From contig CAMZGS010000008.1 of assembly GCA_947306475.1 (NCBI GenBank), forward strand, positions 62,001 to 126,000: a stretch of DNA of 64,000 bases, given 5' to 3'. Origin of the DNA: an uncultured Comamonas sp. (GTDB lineage: Bacteria; Pseudomonadota; Gammaproteobacteria; Burkholderiales; Burkholderiaceae_C). How positions within the stretch are numbered: position 1 is the stretch's first letter; each line of letters opens with the position of its first letter. The position numbers were made by a program, and so were the translations under genes. Shown here piece by piece: positions 47,096 to 58,081 of this stretch. The notes beneath the pieces were generated by a model, which saw nothing but the letters and a program-made list of their open reading frames with translations, had not been told where the DNA came from and searched no databases.

Positions 47096-47827
47096 ATGAA
47101 AAAACTGATTCTCTCTCTGGTCGCGGCCCTGGGTATTGCCACGGGCGCGCAGGCCGCTGATGCTGGCATCAAATGGGACAAGGCCCCTGTGGATGTAAGC
47201 AACCAGGTATCGCTGCAAAACGGTGCCAAACTGTTCGTCAACTACTGCCTGAGCTGCCACTCTGCCGCGTTCATGCGCTTCAACCGCCTGACCGACATCG
47301 GCCTGACCGAGCAGGAAATCAAGGACAACCTGCTGTTCACGACCGAGAAGGTGGGTGAAACCATGGTTGCCGCGATTGATCCCAAGCAGGCCAAGGCATG
47401 GTTCGGTGCCAATCCGCCCGATCTGACGGTGATTGCCCGCTCGCGCGCTGGCAGCGGCGGCTCTGGTGCAGACTACCTGTACACCTTCCTGCGTACGTTC
47501 TACCGCGACGACACTAAGGCCACGGGCTGGAACAACCTGGCCTTCCCCAGCGTGGGCATGCCCCATGCCCTGTGGGAGTTGCAGGGCCAGCGCCGGGCCG
47601 TGTTTGATGGTGAGCACTTCCAGGGCTGGGAGCAGATCACTCCCGGCACCCTGACGGAAGAGCAGTACGACCAGGCTGTGGGCGATCTGGTCAACTACCT
47701 GCAGTGGATGGGTGAACCCGGCCAGCAGGCCCGTGTGCGCATCGGCACCGGGGTGCTGATTTTCCTGGGCATCTTCATCCTGATCGCTTGGCGCCTGAAC
47801 GCAGCGTTCTGGAAAGACGTCAAGTAA
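47096..47827 (+). CDS. petC: Ubiquinol-cytochrome c reductase cytochrome c1 subunit
   Basis: The 243 aa protein has a signal peptide (MKKLILSLVAALGIATGAQA), a haem site YCLSCHSAAFMRFNRL near residue 50, WFGANPPDLTVIARSR typical of c1, the axial Met in SVGMPHALWE-type sequence, and a C-terminal membrane anchor (IGTGVLIFLGIFILIAWRLN). It passes electrons to soluble cytochromes, possibly NirM for nitrite reduction. It ends the pet operon, followed by a strong terminator. Confidence 0.95.
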   Translation: MKKLILSLVAALGIATGAQAADAGIKWDKAPVDVSNQVSLQNGAKLFVNYCLSCHSAAFMRFNRLTDIGLTEQEIKDNLLFTTEKVGETMVAAIDPKQAKAWFGANPPDLTVIARSRAGSGGSGADYLYTFLRTFYRDDTKATGWNNLAFPSVGMPHALWELQGQRRAVFDGEHFQGWEQITPGTLTEEQYDQAVGDLVNYLQWMGEPGQQARVRIGTGVLIFLGIFILIAWRLNAAFWKDVK

Positions 47828-47880
47828 GTCCTTGCGATGGCGCTGCCTGCGGGGTAACTTCGGCAGGCAGTTGGATGGAC

Positions 47881-47914
47881 AGAGTGGGTGCCGCCGTGGC
47901 ATCCCACTCTTTTT
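47881..47914 (+). terminator. Terminator after petC
   Basis: AGAGTGGGTGCC (47881-47892) pairs with GGCATCCCACTCT (47898-47910) with one bulged T and a 5-nt loop, then TTTT to 47914. Another hairpin, CTGCCTGC/GCAGGCAG (47843-47870), precedes it. Together they separate petABC from sspA. Confidence 0.85.
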
Positions 47915-47934
47915 GATTTTTAGGAGCTTTTGCC

Positions 47935-48549
47935 ATGATGGTGCTTTATTCGGGAACCACCTGTCCTTACTCCCACCGCAGCCGCTTCGTGCTGTTTGAA
48001 AAAGGGATGGACTTTGAAATCCGTGACGTGGACTTGTTCAGCAAGCCCGAGGAGATCATGGCCATGAACCCCTATGGCCAGGTGCCGATTCTGGTGGAAC
48101 GCGAGCTGATTCTGTATGAGTCCAACATCATCAACGAGTACATTGATGAGCGCTTCCCCCACCCGCAGCTCATGCCCGGCGATCCGGTGGATCGCGCACG
48201 TGTGCGCCTGTTCCTGCTCAATTTCGAGAAAGAATTGTTCGCCCACGTCAACACGCTGGAGCAGTGCAATGGTAAAAAGGGCAGCGAGAAGGAACTGGAG
48301 AAGGCTCGTACCCATATCCGCGACCGTCTCACGCAGCTGGCACCCGTGTTCCTGAAGAACAAGTACATGCTGGGTGAGAATTTCTCGATGCTGGACGTGG
48401 CCATCGCCCCCCTGCTGTGGCGACTGGATTACTACGGCATCGAGCTGTCCAAGAATGCTGCTCCCTTGCTCAAGTACGCAGAGCGTATCTTTTCGCGCCC
48501 CGCCTACATTGAGGCACTGACCCCTTCTGAAAAGGTCATGCGCAAGTAA
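47935..48549 (+). CDS. sspA: Stringent starvation protein A (GST-fold)
   Basis: The 204 aa protein has a thioredoxin-like N-terminal domain (MMVLYSGTTCPYSHRSRFVL, then NPYGQVPILVERELILYESN, IINEYIDERFPHPQLMPGDP) and an all-alpha GST C-terminal domain (LGENFSMLDVAIAPLLWRLD). In proteobacteria SspA binds RNA polymerase and acts in stress response. AGGAG at 47922-47926 is 8 nt before ATG 47935 and 11 nt before the second ATG. sspB follows 30 nt later. Confidence 0.94.
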   Translation: MMVLYSGTTCPYSHRSRFVLFEKGMDFEIRDVDLFSKPEEIMAMNPYGQVPILVERELILYESNIINEYIDERFPHPQLMPGDPVDRARVRLFLLNFEKELFAHVNTLEQCNGKKGSEKELEKARTHIRDRLTQLAPVFLKNKYMLGENFSMLDVAIAPLLWRLDYYGIELSKNAAPLLKYAERIFSRPAYIEALTPSEKVMRK

Positions 48550-48579
48550 GCCGCCCAGATCAGCAAAAGAGTCCTGCCC

Positions 48580-49107
48580 ATGCTCAATGACACTGCCATC
48601 ACCTCCACCCGCCCGTATCTGCTGCGCGCCCTGCACGAGTGGTGCTCGGACAATGGCTTGACCCCCTATCTGGCCGTGCAGGTCGATGCGAGTGTGCAGG
48701 TGCCGATGGCGTTCGTGCAGGACGGGCACATTGTGCTCAACGTCAGTTACGACGCCACCAGTGCCTTGCACATGGGCAACGACTACATCAGCTTCAAGGC
48801 CCGCTTTGGCGGCAAGCCGCACGACATCATGCTGCCGGTGGGGCGGGTGGTGGCGATCTACGCCCGGGAGACCGGGCAGGGCATGTCCTTTCCGGTGGAA
48901 GATGCCCCGCAGGCAACTGCGTTGCAGGACGTCGAGCCGGAAGCTTCCCTCAATGGGGAGGATGCCGCCAATCGTCCGGCGCCCGTGGTGCAGCTGGTGC
49001 CCACGGCTTCCGAGGCAGATGCAGGGGGCGACGAGCCCGAGCCTCCACCTGCGCCGCCGGCAGGGAGCGCATCGGGCAAACGGCCCGTGTTCAAGCGCGT
49101 CAAGTGA
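48580..49107 (+). CDS. sspB: ClpXP protease specificity-enhancing factor SspB
   Basis: The 175 aa protein has the SspB fold (TSTRPYLLRALHEWCSDNGL, TPYLAVQVDASVQVP, NISP-like HIVLNVSYDATSALHMGNDY, ISFKARFGGKPHDIMLPVGR then VVAIYARETGQGM), followed by an acidic linker and a short C-terminal basic tail (KRPVFKRVK) that docks on ClpX. It delivers ssrA-tagged proteins to ClpXP. It lies 30 nt after sspA, the usual pairing. Confidence 0.94.
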   Translation: MLNDTAITSTRPYLLRALHEWCSDNGLTPYLAVQVDASVQVPMAFVQDGHIVLNVSYDATSALHMGNDYISFKARFGGKPHDIMLPVGRVVAIYARETGQGMSFPVEDAPQATALQDVEPEASLNGEDAANRPAPVVQLVPTASEADAGGDEPEPPPAPPAGSASGKRPVFKRVK

Positions 49108-49136
49108 GGCAGCCTTCCCGTGCGGGATTCTTCGCT

Positions 49137-49142
49137 TAGAAT
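49137..49142 (+). promoter_or_regulatory. Putative -10 box of the tRNA-Thr pair
   Basis: TAGAAT stands 10 nt upstream of the first tRNA-Thr, at the right distance for a tRNA promoter. The -35 position is poor. It lies 29 nt after the sspB stop. Confidence 0.35.
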
Positions 49143-49152
49143 TCCGCACCTT

Positions 49153-49228
49153 GCCGGATTAGCTCAGTTGGTAGAGCACCCGCCTTGTAAGCGGTAGGTC
49201 GTCAGTTCGAATCCGACATCCGGCACCA
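49153..49228 (+). tRNA. tRNA-Thr (UGU), copy 1
   Basis: A 76-nt cloverleaf with encoded CCA, acceptor stem GCCGGAT/ATCCGGC, anticodon loop CTTGTAA with anticodon UGU (reads ACA and likely ACG), and a GTTCGAATC T-loop region. Position 27/43 is a C-T mismatch in the anticodon stem. A nearly identical copy follows 35 nt later. Confidence 0.95.
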
Positions 49229-49263
49229 CATGTTTTCCCAGCAGCCTGGCTGCTGCGTCCCGT

Positions 49264-49339
49264 GCCGGTTTAGCTCAGTTGGTAGAGCACCCGCCTTGTA
49301 AGCGGTAGGTCGTCAGTTCGAATCCGACAACCGGCACCA
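49264..49339 (+). tRNA. tRNA-Thr (UGU), copy 2
   Basis: A 76-nt cloverleaf identical to the upstream copy except positions 7 and 66: the acceptor stem is GCCGGTT/AACCGGC, so A7-U66 became U7-A66. The anticodon is UGU and CCA is encoded. The base-pair swap keeps the stem intact, which shows that both copies are under selection. No terminator or attachment-site repeat is seen after it. Confidence 0.95.
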
Positions 49340-49370
49340 TCCTTCCCCCGCATTCCGTTTCCCGTCGCTG

Positions 49371-49685
49371 CTAGTGCCCGGTGCCGTGCAGCACGCGCAG
49401 TTGGATTTTCTCCACCTGCCAGCCCTTGCTGCGCAGGTGTGCCTGCAGCGCCGGCAGCAGCTGGCGCAGCTTGCTGGCCGCTGCCGGGCTGCTGACCAGC
49501 AGGCTCCATTGCGTCCCGTCGATCGGGCCGGCCTGAATGGCTGTGTGCAGTCCCAGAGGAATCAGTGGCAGCACGCTGCGCAGGCGCTGGCGCGATTCCT
49601 GTGCCTGGCGCATCAATTCGGCCAGTGCAGGTGCCTCCAGACTGGCCTGCTGCACGCTGATGGGGTGATGGCGGCGGGTGTTCAT
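49371..49685 (-). CDS. DUF721 / DciA-like protein
   Basis: The 104 aa protein fits the DUF721 family (HHPISVQQASLEAPALAELM, LPLIPLGLHTAIQAGPIDGT, QWSLLVSSPAAASKLRQLLP, then the amphipathic end HLRSKGWQVEKIQLRVLHGT), with DNA-binding KH-like topology. Family members include DciA, the bacterial replicative helicase loader or operator used where DnaC is missing. It is divergent from secA, a linkage seen in many bacteria. The frame starts at ATG 49685. Confidence 0.75.
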   Translation of the reverse strand: MNTRRHHPISVQQASLEAPALAELMRQAQESRQRLRSVLPLIPLGLHTAIQAGPIDGTQWSLLVSSPAAASKLRQLLPALQAHLRSKGWQVEKIQLRVLHGTGH

Positions 49686-49862
49686 GGGCTCATTATGATG
49701 CGGTAGTTAGAATCTCTTGTTGGCGCTTTTTTGCCACCTTCGTCTTGTCATGGCGCCGTGCGGTCCCATCTGCACAGCCATTTCATCGCAACACACAACT
49801 TAAAGGATTGGGCCGCTGGGCTGCCGCGCAAGCGCAGGCGGACGTCAGCAGGCTTGACTTGC

Positions 49863-52601
<2,739 letters not shown>

Positions 52602-52628
52602 CATACCGGCAGCCGCACCACGCACACG

Positions 52629-52652
52629 AAAACGGGCTGCGGCCCGTTTTTT
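52629..52652 (+). terminator. Terminator after secA
   Basis: AAAACGGGC (52629-52637) pairs with GCCCGTTTT (52642-52650) around TGCG, and the T-run continues to 52652. It lies 27 nt after the secA stop. Confidence 0.9.
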
Positions 52653-52722
52653 CTTGCCCCGGTGCGGCCAGCATCACGCACCATAATGTGTCTTTTCCCG
52701 TTGTTTGATTGAAGAGAGCACC

Positions 52723-53952
52723 ATGCCCGTCAACCTTCCCCTGCCCCAAGCCCAAGACCTGCGCCCGGTTGCCGGTGTGCGTATCGGCGTTGCCGAAGCG
52801 GGTATCCGCAAGGCCCAGCGCAAAGACCTGACCGTGTTCCTGCTGGATGAGGGCGCCAGCGTGGCCGGCGTGTTTACGCAGAACCGCTATTGCGCCGCTC
52901 CGGTGCAGGTGTGCCGCGAGCACCTGGCCGCAGGTACGCCGATTCGCGCCATGGTGGTCAACACCGGCAATGCCAATGCCGGCACCGGCGCCGATGGTCT
53001 GGCGCGCGCGCGCGCCACCTGTGCGGCACTGGCACAGGAACTGGGCGTGCCTGAGCAAAGCATCCTGCCGTTTTCCACCGGCGTGATCATGGAGCCGCTG
53101 CCCGTCGAGCGCATCACTGCCGCGCTGCCCGCAGCCCTGGCCAACGCCCAGGCCGACAACTGGCTGGCCGCAGGCGAAGGCATCATGACCACCGACACCC
53201 AGCCCAAGGCCTACAGCCGCCAGGTGCAGGTGGGCGGCAAGACCGTCACCGTCACCGGCATCAGCAAGGGCGCGGGCATGATCCGTCCCAACATGGCCAC
53301 CATGCTGGGTTTTCTGGCCACCGATGCGGCGATTGATCCGGCGCTGCTGCCCGCCCTGGCCAAGGAGCTGGCCGATGGCTCGTTCAACCGCGTGACCATC
53401 GATGGCGACACCTCGACCAACGACTCCTTCATCGTCGTGGCCACGCACCAGGCAGGCAATGCCCGCATCACCGACTGGAATGGCAGCGATGCCCAGGCCC
53501 TGAAAGCGGCGCTGCTGGAAGTGGCGCGCCTGCTGGCCCAAGCCATCGTGCGCGATGGCGAAGGCGCCACCAAGTTCATCAGCGTGCAGGTCGATGGTGG
53601 CAAGACCGAGGAAGAATGCCGTCTGGTGGCGTACTCGATCGCGCACTCGCCCCTGGTCAAGACGGCGTTCTTTGCCTCTGACCCCAACCTAGGCCGCATC
53701 CTGGCGGCTGTGGGCTACGCCGGCATTGCCGATCTGGACCAGACCCGGATCGAGCTGTACCTGGACGATGTGCACGTCGTCACCCAGGGCGGGCGCAACC
53801 CAGCCTACCGCGAGGAAGACGGCCAGCGCGTGATGAAGCAAAGCGAAATCACCGTGCGCGTGCACCTGGGCCGGGGCAACGCCAGCCAGACGGTGTGGAC
53901 CTGCGACCTGAGCCACGACTACGTGACCATCAACGCCGATTACCGCTCTTAA
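52723..53952 (+). CDS. argJ: Bifunctional ornithine acetyltransferase / N-acetylglutamate synthase
   Basis: The 409 aa protein has the ArgJ pattern: [34 protein letters not shown], and the autocleavage site [20 protein letters not shown], where the Thr of ATML becomes the N-terminal nucleophile of the beta chain, then [16 protein letters not shown] and the C-terminal [15 protein letters not shown]. It moves the acetyl group from acetylornithine to glutamate in the cyclic arginine pathway. GAAGAGAG precedes ATG 52723. A palindromic repeat follows its stop by 6 nt. Confidence 0.95.
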   Translation: MPVNLPLPQAQDLRPVAGVRIGVAEAGIRKAQRKDLTVFLLDEGASVAGVFTQNRYCAAPVQVCREHLAAGTPIRAMVVNTGNANAGTGADGLARARATCAALAQELGVPEQSILPFSTGVIMEPLPVERITAALPAALANAQADNWLAAGEGIMTTDTQPKAYSRQVQVGGKTVTVTGISKGAGMIRPNMATMLGFLATDAAIDPALLPALAKELADGSFNRVTIDGDTSTNDSFIVVATHQAGNARITDWNGSDAQALKAALLEVARLLAQAIVRDGEGATKFISVQVDGGKTEEECRLVAYSIAHSPLVKTAFFASDPNLGRILAAVGYAGIADLDQTRIELYLDDVHVVTQGGRNPAYREEDGQRVMKQSEITVRVHLGRGNASQTVWTCDLSHDYVTINADYRS

Positions 53953-53958
53953 TTACGT

Positions 53959-54043
53959 AGCTTGTTGCGCTTGCTGGATAAGGTTTTTGGCTATAAAACA
54001 TGCTGAAAACCTTGCAGAACAAGCGCTACAAGCTCTTTTTTTT
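53959..54043 (+). repeat. Dispersed palindromic repeat ending in a T8 run
   Basis: AGCTTGTTGCGCTTG (53959-53973) and CAAGCGCTACAAGCT (54020-54034) are inverted repeats matching at 14 of 15. Inside, AAGGTTTT (53980-53987) pairs with AAAACCTT (54006-54013), so the whole 76-nt unit folds into one hairpin. CTTTTTTTT follows at 54035-54043, giving terminator form, and the next gene starts at the following base. Confidence 0.8.
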
Positions 54044-55018
54044 ATGACTGATACGAATTCTTCTGCCCCTGTGGCCTTTGCTGCGCTGGAGCGTCTGGTG
54101 CAGCGTGCCGAGCAGCTGATGCAGCGCATCGAGGCCGTTCTGCCCCAGCCGTTGCAGGCACCGGCCGACTGGAGCGCGGCCATTGCCTGGCGCTATCGCA
54201 AGCGCGCCAATGGCTGCGGCGTACTGGAGCCCGTGCGCCATGTGGGCGCCATGCGGCTGGACGACCTGCAGAACATCGACGCGCAAAAAGAAAAAATTGT
54301 GGCCAACACCGCGCACTTTGTCGCCGGGCGTACGGCCAACAATGTGCTGCTCACCGGCGCGCGCGGCACGGGCAAATCCTCCCTGATCCGCGCCTGCCTG
54401 CACGCTTTTGCCGATCAGGGGCTGCGCCTGATCGAGGTCGATAAGGCCGATCTGACCGACCTGCCCGACATCGTCGAAGTGGTCGCCGCGCGGCCCGAGA
54501 AATTCATCATCTACTGCGACGACCTGAGCTTTGAAGAGGGTGAACCGGGTTACAAGGCCATGAAGTCCATCCTCGATGGCTCGGTGGCCGCCGCCACGCC
54601 CAACGTGCTGGTGTATGCCACCAGCAACCGCCGCCACCTGCTGCCCGAGTACATGAGCGACAACCTGCAAACGCAAAAAGGACAGGACGGCGAAATTCAC
54701 CCCGGCGAGGTGGTGGAGGAAAAGATTTCGCTCTCCGAGCGCTTTGGCCTGTGGGTCAGCTTCTATCCTTTCAGCCAGCAGGAATATCTGCGCGTGGTGG
54801 TGCAGTGGCTCACCAGCCTGGGCCTGAGCGCCGAGCAGGTGGCTGCCGCCGAGCCACACGCGCTGGTCTGGGCGCTGGAGCGCGGCTCGCGCAGCGGTCG
54901 TGTGGCCCAGCAGTTTGCGCGCGATTACGCCGCGCGCTGTGCCCAGGGCACGGCAGCGTCGAACGCCTCGGCACGCATTGCCGATGTGGAAGGCTTGAGT
55001 GATGGCGCAACCCTCTGA
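54044..55018 (+). CDS. DUF815-family AAA+ ATPase
   Basis: The 324 aa protein has an N-terminal helix region (LERLVQRAEQLMQRIEAVLP), Walker A LLTGARGTGKSSLIRA (near residue 106), Walker B IIYCDDLSFEEGEPGYKAMK, sensor region VLVYATSNRRHLLPEYMSDN, and the conserved ISLSERFGLWVSFYPFSQQE, typical of DUF815. Its client is unknown. ATG 54044 directly follows T8 of a terminator-like repeat with no Shine-Dalgarno site, so a start at 54119 (second Met, residue 26) is also possible. It overlaps mutT by 17 nt. Confidence 0.85.
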   Translation: MTDTNSSAPVAFAALERLVQRAEQLMQRIEAVLPQPLQAPADWSAAIAWRYRKRANGCGVLEPVRHVGAMRLDDLQNIDAQKEKIVANTAHFVAGRTANNVLLTGARGTGKSSLIRACLHAFADQGLRLIEVDKADLTDLPDIVEVVAARPEKFIIYCDDLSFEEGEPGYKAMKSILDGSVAAATPNVLVYATSNRRHLLPEYMSDNLQTQKGQDGEIHPGEVVEEKISLSERFGLWVSFYPFSQQEYLRVVVQWLTSLGLSAEQVAAAEPHALVWALERGSRSGRVAQQFARDYAARCAQGTAASNASARIADVEGLSDGATL

Positions 55019-55484
55019 GGCACGGTCGAGCGCAGCCGCTGAGGGCGTGCGCCGCACCGAAGTGGCCGTGGGCATCCTGATCCGCGAGGAGGACGGCGCG
55101 CTGCTGCTCACCAGCCGCCCGCAGGGCAAGGTGCGCGCGGGCTGGTGGGAGTTTCCCGGTGGCAAGCTCGAAGCCGGGGAAAGCGTCGAGCAGGCCCTGC
55201 GCCGCGAGTTGCAGGAGGAGCTGGGCATCACCATCGACAACTGCCTGCCCTGGCACGTCACCACGCACGACTATGAGCATGCCCAGGTGCGCCTGCACTG
55301 GTGCAAGGTCACGCGCTGGCAAGGCCAGTTGCAAATGCGCGAGGGCCAAAGCATGGCCTGGCAGCAACTGCCGCTACAGGTGCGCCCGGTGCTCGAAGGT
55401 GCCATGCCCGCGCTGCAGTGGCTGGCGCAGGAGCGCGGCTTGCCCTTTGACGCCGGCATCTATGCCCCGCCCAGCGGGGCCTAG
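55002..55484 (+). CDS. mutT: Nudix hydrolase, MutT (8-oxo-dGTPase) type
   Basis: The 160 aa protein has the Nudix box GKLEAGESVEQALRRELQEE then LGI at residues 54-76 (G54, E60, R68, E69, E72, E73, G75), after the MutT-type start TEVAVGILIREEDGALLLTS and WWEFPGG. It probably cleans 8-oxo-dGTP from the nucleotide pool. ATG 55002 lies inside the DUF815 gene end (17-nt overlap), suggesting coupling. There is no fused thiamine-phosphate synthase domain. GTG 54999 is an alternative start. Confidence 0.88.
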   Translation: MAQPSEARSSAAAEGVRRTEVAVGILIREEDGALLLTSRPQGKVRAGWWEFPGGKLEAGESVEQALRRELQEELGITIDNCLPWHVTTHDYEHAQVRLHWCKVTRWQGQLQMREGQSMAWQQLPLQVRPVLEGAMPALQWLAQERGLPFDAGIYAPPSGA

Positions 55485-55569
55485 CGTGTGTTTCAGGGCC
55501 GGCGGCCCGGGGTGGAGCAGGTGACTACACTTGGGCCATCCCTACAACACATATTGCAAAAGGCTGGGA

Positions 55570-56184
55570 ATGGATGGATTGAGTTGGTTTTTCATTGCCG
55601 CAATTGGCGTGTTCTGGCTGCAGACGCATCTGCAGCGCCAGCGCGTGGGTCTGCTGGCCAAGCATCTGGCCCCCACCCAGGTGGAACGGATCCTGGGCAC
55701 GCTGATCGACGGCTACCTGAATGCGGCTGCCGAGCCCGATCCCCAGCGTCAGGAACAGATGTGGCTGCAACTCAACCAGCAGGAGCAGCGGCTGGTGGAG
55801 CATTTCCAGCGCTTTGCCGATGGCTTTGCCACGGAGCCGGCGCAGGCCACGCGCGTGAGCACCCTGCCTTGGGCATTGCCATATTTCGAGCGCCTGTTTC
55901 CGCGCTACAGCTTCGACATGCGCCAGGCGCTGCAAATGCACGCCCAGGCCATCCGCAGCGCCTGCGCCCCGGAGCATGTGCGCGGCAAGGAGCGCCGCGA
56001 CATGGCCTTCACCATGACGGCGGAGCTGCTGCTCATGCAGCATACCTGCCACTGGTTCGGCAAGACGCGTGCCGTGGCCTCGATCCGCATGATGGCGCGC
56101 CACAAGACGCAGTACGAGCAGGTGCTGCAGGCCGTACAGCCCGGCACGCGCCAGGCCTATCTGCGCCTGATCGGGGGCGCTTGA
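55570..56184 (+). CDS. Membrane-anchored protein of unknown function (204 aa)
   Basis: I do not recognise a family. The product begins MDGLSWFFIAAIGVFWLQTH, one N-terminal membrane segment, followed by a helical soluble part (RQEQMWLQLNQQEQRLVEHF, HVRGKERRDMAFTMTAELLL) and a short aromatic region (LPWALPYFERLFPRYSFDMR). The shape resembles small inner-membrane proteins with a cytoplasmic helical domain. ATG 55570 has GGCTGGGA upstream; a longer frame from 55531 is less likely. It follows mutT by 85 nt in the same direction. Confidence 0.65.
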   Translation: MDGLSWFFIAAIGVFWLQTHLQRQRVGLLAKHLAPTQVERILGTLIDGYLNAAAEPDPQRQEQMWLQLNQQEQRLVEHFQRFADGFATEPAQATRVSTLPWALPYFERLFPRYSFDMRQALQMHAQAIRSACAPEHVRGKERRDMAFTMTAELLLMQHTCHWFGKTRAVASIRMMARHKTQYEQVLQAVQPGTRQAYLRLIGGA

Positions 56185-56294
56185 TTCACCAACACTTGCG
56201 CGCCGGAAGCTGCGCAGAGCCTGTGTCTGCGCCTACACTAGCCGGTGAGGATTTTGATTTTTACAGTAACCCACGAAGAGCAAAGGAGGCCAGT

Positions 56295-56645
56295 ATGTAC
56301 ACCTTCAAATCCCGCGCTGCTGCCGACATCCTGATGTTGGAGGACACCGCCAAGCACATCCTGCAGCTGTTGGACAAGACCCCTGGCGAGCCAGGCATCC
56401 TGACGGTGGAACAGATTCCGGGCGCCCTGGAGGTGCTGGAAAAGGCCGTGCAGGAGGACGACGCACGCCGCAAGGCGCTGGAGGAGGCCATGCGCTCGGC
56501 AGATGCCGAACGTGTGGCCAAGGCCGGGCAGGAGTCGGCCGAGCTGGGCGCCGTCTCGCTGCGCCAGCGTGTGGCGCCTCTGGCCGAGATGTTGCGCACC
56601 AGTCTGGCCGAGAAGAAGGACGTGACCTGGCACCCGAAAGGCTAA
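56295..56645 (+). CDS. DUF1840-family protein
   Basis: The 116 aa protein fits DUF1840 (MYTFKSRAAADILMLEDTAK, HILQLLDKTPGEPGILTVEQ, IPGALEVLEKAVQEDDARRK, then RQRVAPLAEMLRTSLAEKKD and VTWHPKG), a small, mostly helical betaproteobacterial protein with no known role. AAAGGAGG at 56282-56289 gives a strong start. It ends 22 nt before a large terminator shared with the convergent ligase gene. Confidence 0.85.
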   Translation: MYTFKSRAAADILMLEDTAKHILQLLDKTPGEPGILTVEQIPGALEVLEKAVQEDDARRKALEEAMRSADAERVAKAGQESAELGAVSLRQRVAPLAEMLRTSLAEKKDVTWHPKG

Positions 56646-56667
56646 GCAGCCAGCAGGCCCGCAAATG

Positions 56668-56701
56668 AAAAAACCGCTGACAAATCGTCAGCGGTTTTTT
56701 T
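56668..56701 (+). terminator. Bidirectional terminator
   Basis: AAAAAACCGCTGAC (56668-56681) pairs perfectly with GTCAGCGGTTTTTT (56687-56700) around AAATC, with a T-run to 56701. Its A- and T-rich ends let it terminate both DUF1840 and the minus-strand liv/ligase transcript. Confidence 0.93.
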
Positions 56702-56738
56702 GTGCCCTGCAGTGTGCAGGGCCGGTCGGCAGCCAATC

Positions 56739-57986
56739 TCAGTCGTAGCTGCGCGCGTCCTCGATCACCTTGCCATCGTTGGCCAGGCTGCCCGGGTGGC
56801 GCAGCTGCACTTCACAGCGCAGCTTGGTGATCTCGCGCATGGCATCCTGCACCAGCTGCACAAAGCCGCTGGCCGTCTCCAGGGTTTCGACGTGCAGCGT
56901 CATCTGGTCGTTGGCCATTTCGCCGGTGACGATCAGGCGTGCACGCTGGATCTGCGGGAAGCGCTTGACCACCTCGGCCACCTGGCCGGGGTGCACGAAC
57001 ATGCCACGCACCTTGGTGGTCTGGTCGGCACGGCCCATCCAGCCCCTGATGCGCACGTTGGTGCGCCCGGTCGGGCAGGTGCCGGGCAGGATGGCCGACA
57101 GGTCGCCGGTGCCAAAGCGGATCAGCGGGTAGTCGGGGTTCAGGGTGGTGACGACCAGCTCGCCCACTTCGCCTTCGGGAACCGGGTCGCCGGTACCGGG
57201 GCGCACGATTTCGACGATCACGGACTCATCGACCACCAGGCCTTCGCGTGCCGGGGTTTCGTAGGCAATCAGCCCCAGATCGGCGGTGGCGTAGCACTGG
57301 TAGCCTTCCACGCCGCGCTCCTGCAGCCACTGCCGCAGCGAGGGCGGGAATGCCTCGCCCGAGAGCAGGGCCTTGGTCAGGCTGGGCAGGGCCACGCCTT
57401 GTGCCTGCGCCTTTTCCAGAATCAGCTTCAGGAAGCTGGGCGTGCCGATGTAGCCCGCTGGCCTGAGCTCGGCCATGGCCTGCACCTGCTGCTCGGTCTG
57501 GCCCGTGCCACCGGGAAAGACGGTGCAGCCCAGGGCGTGGGCGCCGCTTTCCATCATTGCGCCGGCGGGCACGAAGTGGTAGCTGAAGCAGTTGTGGATC
57601 AGCTCACCGGGGCGAAAGCCGGCGGCATAGATGGCGCGTGCCATGCGCCAGTAGTCCTCGCGCTGGCCATCGGGTTCGTAGATCGGGCCGGGGCTGGAGA
57701 ACACCCGTGGCATGGCCTTGCCGAAGCCGTGGGTGGCAAAACCGCCAAAGGGCGTGCTGGCACGCTGCGCCTGCTGGCGCTCCAGCAGCTGGTATTTGCG
57801 CGTGACTGGCAGCTGGGCCAGGGCAGCGCGGGTGGTGATGCTGGCCGCGTCCACCCCGGCCAGGATTTCGGCAAAGGCCGGGCTGTTGGCCTGCGCGTTG
57901 GCGATTTGCTGAGGCAAGGCCGCCAGCAGGGCGGCTTCGCGCTCTTGGGGGGTGCGGGTTTCCAAGGCGTCATAGAACGTGTTCAT
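56739..57986 (-). CDS. PaaK-like aryl/acyl-CoA ligase
   Basis: The 415 aa protein is a phenylacetate-CoA-ligase-type adenylating enzyme: YDALETRTPQEREAALLAAL, RVFSSPGPIYEPDGQREDYW (substrate/AMP region), GCTVFPGGTGQTEQQVQAMA, YIGTPSFLKLILEKAQAQGV, YPLIRFGTGDLSAILPGTCP and VKVRGMFVHPGQVAEV-like C-terminal sequence. It would activate an aromatic or similar acid with ATP and CoA. ATG 57986 (MNTFYDALE) is used. As the last gene of a branched-chain-type ABC transporter cluster, it may trap the imported acid as a CoA ester. Confidence 0.85.
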   Translation of the reverse strand: MNTFYDALETRTPQEREAALLAALPQQIANAQANSPAFAEILAGVDAASITTRAALAQLPVTRKYQLLERQQAQRASTPFGGFATHGFGKAMPRVFSSPGPIYEPDGQREDYWRMARAIYAAGFRPGELIHNCFSYHFVPAGAMMESGAHALGCTVFPGGTGQTEQQVQAMAELRPAGYIGTPSFLKLILEKAQAQGVALPSLTKALLSGEAFPPSLRQWLQERGVEGYQCYATADLGLIAYETPAREGLVVDESVIVEIVRPGTGDPVPEGEVGELVVTTLNPDYPLIRFGTGDLSAILPGTCPTGRTNVRIRGWMGRADQTTKVRGMFVHPGQVAEVVKRFPQIQRARLIVTGEMANDQMTLHVETLETASGFVQLVQDAMREITKLRCEVQLRHPGSLANDGKVIEDARSYD

Positions 57987-58025
57987 GCCATGGTGTCCTT
58001 CTTGGTTGAGAGTTTGGGTTGAAAC

Positions 58026-58070
58026 CGGCCTTAAACCCTGATGGAATAAGCGCAAATAGCTATGTTTTTA
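58026..58070 (-). repeat. Dispersed repeat, half-unit
   Basis: On the minus strand this reads TAAAAACATAGCTATTTGCG, then CTTATTCCATCAGGGTTTAAGGCCGG, matching the consensus. It lies between livF and the ligase gene and is one of the clearest single copies. Confidence 0.6.
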
Positions 58071-58081
58071 TGTGTGGTACA

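Noticed and set aside
49153-49339. tRNA-Thr pair as an integration site for a mobile element
   Set aside because: No integrase gene and no repeated 3' tRNA end downstream; the genes that follow (dciA, secA) are core genes.
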